Under the pieces are notes generated by a model, which was given only the letters and a program-made list of their open reading frames with translations, ran no database searches and was not told the origin of the DNA. Both the position numbers and the translations under genes were made by a program. Below are positions 62,589 to 64,000 of a DNA stretch of 64,000 nt, piece after piece (the first letter of the stretch is position 1; every line of letters starts with the position of its first letter). The stretch comes from an uncultured Pseudomonadales bacterium. GTDB lineage: Bacteria; Pseudomonadota; Gammaproteobacteria; Pseudomonadales; Azotimanducaceae. The DNA lies in assembly GCA_958296295.1 (NCBI GenBank), contig OY282460.1, forward strand, positions 2,914,001 to 2,978,000, written 5' to 3'.

Positions 62589-62654
62589 ACACCCTATACC
62601 GCACCTCCCAACCCTGCCCTTGTTCGTTCGTTCGACGGCAAGGGCGAACCAGAA

Positions 62655-64000
62655 TCACCGATCGACGACGGGGAGCATGGCTTCGGCGCAGCGGAAGTCG
62701 ACGAGCCCCTGCCCGAATTCACGGTCGACCCCGGGCTCCCCGATGTCCGTCGCGCACGACTTCAGCGCGTGCACCACATCATCCGCGTCCTCGTAGGTCT
62801 GGAAGAGGTGGAACACCGCCGCGCTGAGTGCCGGTGCCGATGCCGAGGTGATCCTCGACTGCTCCACCGCGAAGCACTGCTCCCTAGTGTCGCCGCACAT
62901 GATGACACCGGTATCCGGCACGACCGTGCCGTCCTGTCTGCGCACCGCCGCGGTCGCCATCAGCGCCTTGCCGGTCCTGACCGCGTCCATCGTTGCGGTA
63001 TACATCCACCGCCGACCGCCACCATCACAGGTGAAGTACGAATGGTTAGGACGCCACAGGTCCCGATCCGGATTGCCCGGCGAATCGCACTGGTTCACGC
63101 TATGGTGGTTCACATTACCGGCACTCGCCACAAATATGATGTTGTGCGCGGCGATGTGCTCCGCAGCAAGCTCGTTGAAGGCGGGCAGTATCGACCGGTT
63201 CACCACCAGGGTCTCGGCGCGCAGGGCGGCGTTGTCCGGGTGGGTCAGGAAGCCGTACGCACCGTCCACTACGCGCCAGTCCGTTATCCCCGGACCGAGC
63301 ACATGGATGTTCGCCTTCGGCACCCCCTCCTCTTTCATGTTCACATACACCGTCCGCTGGGCATGGCTGCCCTCGAACGCTTCACCATCATCCAACTCCG
63401 AGAGCACCAGTTTGTGGCGGTGTCCGCCGTCGTCGGTGACACGGCCGATGAGGTCGCGCATGCCGGCGAAGGACAGGGTGTTGGTCACCGTGATCCTCTT
63501 GGTGTGCGTGGCTTCCGCGCCGTGGCGGTCGGTGACGGTCAGGGTGACCGGGTAGGTCGCCGTGGCGGGGTAGCGGCCCTCGTAGCCGCAGCAGTCGCCC
63601 CGGGTACGCCCGAAGAACCAGGTACTGTCGTAGACGAACAGCGGGGTCGGACCGGTGCCGGTCGTGGTGTCAACCCGCAGACTGTTCTCCCCGAAGTCCC
63701 AGGCGTAGTCCGTGATGTCTCCTTTGGACGCGGTGGCGTCGAAGCGGATGCCGAACGGGATGCCGTCGTCCTCCTCGTAGGCGAACCGCGCGATGAGCGG
63801 GGCGGCGATGACGCGGATCGTGTCCGACAGGTGGGAGAGGTTGGTCAGGTGGCCGGTCCTGGTGCTCATGAGCGACATCAGAATCACGGGATTGGTCGCC
63901 GTGACGAGCAGCCGCCACTTGCCGGCGCCGTCGCCGAGGCCCATGTCCTCCAGCTGTTTGGCGGTGAAGGTGCGGACCTCGTAGTACTGCAGGGTGACGC
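62655..64000 (-). CDS. Exported subtilase-like protein with PKD domain and GKWRL module (N-terminus outside window)
   Basis: The last 448 residues of a longer protein. The visible part begins with YYEVRTFTAKQLEDMG and the end of the shared module (GKWRLLVTATNPVILMSLMSTRTGHLTNLS), then a PKD domain (FDATASKGDITDYAWDFGENS), then a subtilisin-like domain: LSELDDGEAFEGSHAQRT (possible D and H), VASAGN, and the serine motif ITSASAPALSAAV, ending in a FGQGLVDF strand. This fits a secreted S8-type peptidase, though the D and H spacing is unusually short. The frame is open to the window edge. Confidence 0.8.
   Translation of the reverse strand, partial: VTLQYYEVRTFTAKQLEDMGLGDGAGKWRLLVTATNPVILMSLMSTRTGHLTNLSHLSDTIRVIAAPLIARFAYEEDDGIPFGIRFDATASKGDITDYAWDFGENSLRVDTTTGTGPTPLFVYDSTWFFGRTRGDCCGYEGRYPATATYPVTLTVTDRHGAEATHTKRITVTNTLSFAGMRDLIGRVTDDGGHRHKLVLSELDDGEAFEGSHAQRTVYVNMKEEGVPKANIHVLGPGITDWRVVDGAYGFLTHPDNAALRAETLVVNRSILPAFNELAAEHIAAHNIIFVASAGNVNHHSVNQCDSPGNPDRDLWRPNHSYFTCDGGGRRWMYTATMDAVRTGKALMATAAVRRQDGTVVPDTGVIMCGDTREQCFAVEQSRITSASAPALSAAVFHLFQTYEDADDVVHALKSCATDIGEPGVDREFGQGLVDFRCAEAMLPVVDR

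Overview
The window is a high-GC (roughly 65%) chromosomal segment of a gammaproteobacterium, probably environmental or host-associated. The main evidence is a minus-strand block in the gammaproteobacterial order zapB-like, zapA, 6S RNA, 5-formyl-THF cyclo-ligase, rpiA. A one-piece tmRNA with tag ANDENYALAA, sdhE and a short bTHX-type ribosomal protein agree with this. Species cannot be read from the sequence.

Layout. 1-3.3 kb (minus): exported vWA-like/TonB-C protein, periplasmic protein and the start of a Ser/Thr kinase. 3.7-6.4 kb: TonB-dependent receptor. 6.6-9.8 kb: a Gly-rich microprotein and a RelE-like/UvrD helicase/ankyrin fusion. 10-12 kb: two-component pair. 12-13.7 kb: an AAA ATPase-nuclease gene broken by two one-base frameshifts. 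14-16.8 and 18.8-22.1 kb: two more TonB receptors on either side of a graveyard (17-18.8 kb) of broken genes, several of defence type. 22.4-38.4 kb: mostly housekeeping and metabolism, including TPR-sulfotransferase, exported peroxiredoxin, sulfatase, SdhE, phosphatase, Eis-like acetyltransferase, SirB1 family, threonine dehydratase, NAD synthetase, a metallo-beta-lactamase-fold protein without its metal ligands, bTHX, amidase and enoyl-CoA hydratase. 38.6-42.2 kb: a 1210-residue repeat-built exported protein with a 16-G tract upstream. 43.2-47.2 kb: tmRNA, FAD oxidase, rpiA, cyclo-ligase, 6S RNA, zapA. 47.4-48.8 kb: an IS transposase. 49.5-51.8 kb: MATE exporter and Fpg/Nei glycosylase. 51.9-54.9 kb: leucine-rich-repeat exported protein. 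55.9-62.2 kb: a mobile element. 62.3 kb: an orphan two-repeat type I-E-like CRISPR. 62.7 kb to the end: an exported subtilase-like protein, cut by the window edge.

The mobile element encodes an AlpA-like regulator, a VapE-type primase/helicase, a truncated terminase ATPase and a MobV/Pre-type relaxase. Its structured non-coding DNA consists of 10-bp iterons before the replication gene, a near-perfect 35-bp inverted repeat after it, and paired hairpins before the relaxase. No integrase is visible.

Recurring themes: three unrelated exported proteins share one undescribed-looking module that ends in GKWRL and G-H/Y-L-(T/A/S)-N-L-S motifs; three genes have a TAnACT hexamer 6-7 nt before the start codon, as expected for leaderless transcripts; and many genes are freshly broken by single-base changes, which means either genome decay or residual assembly errors.
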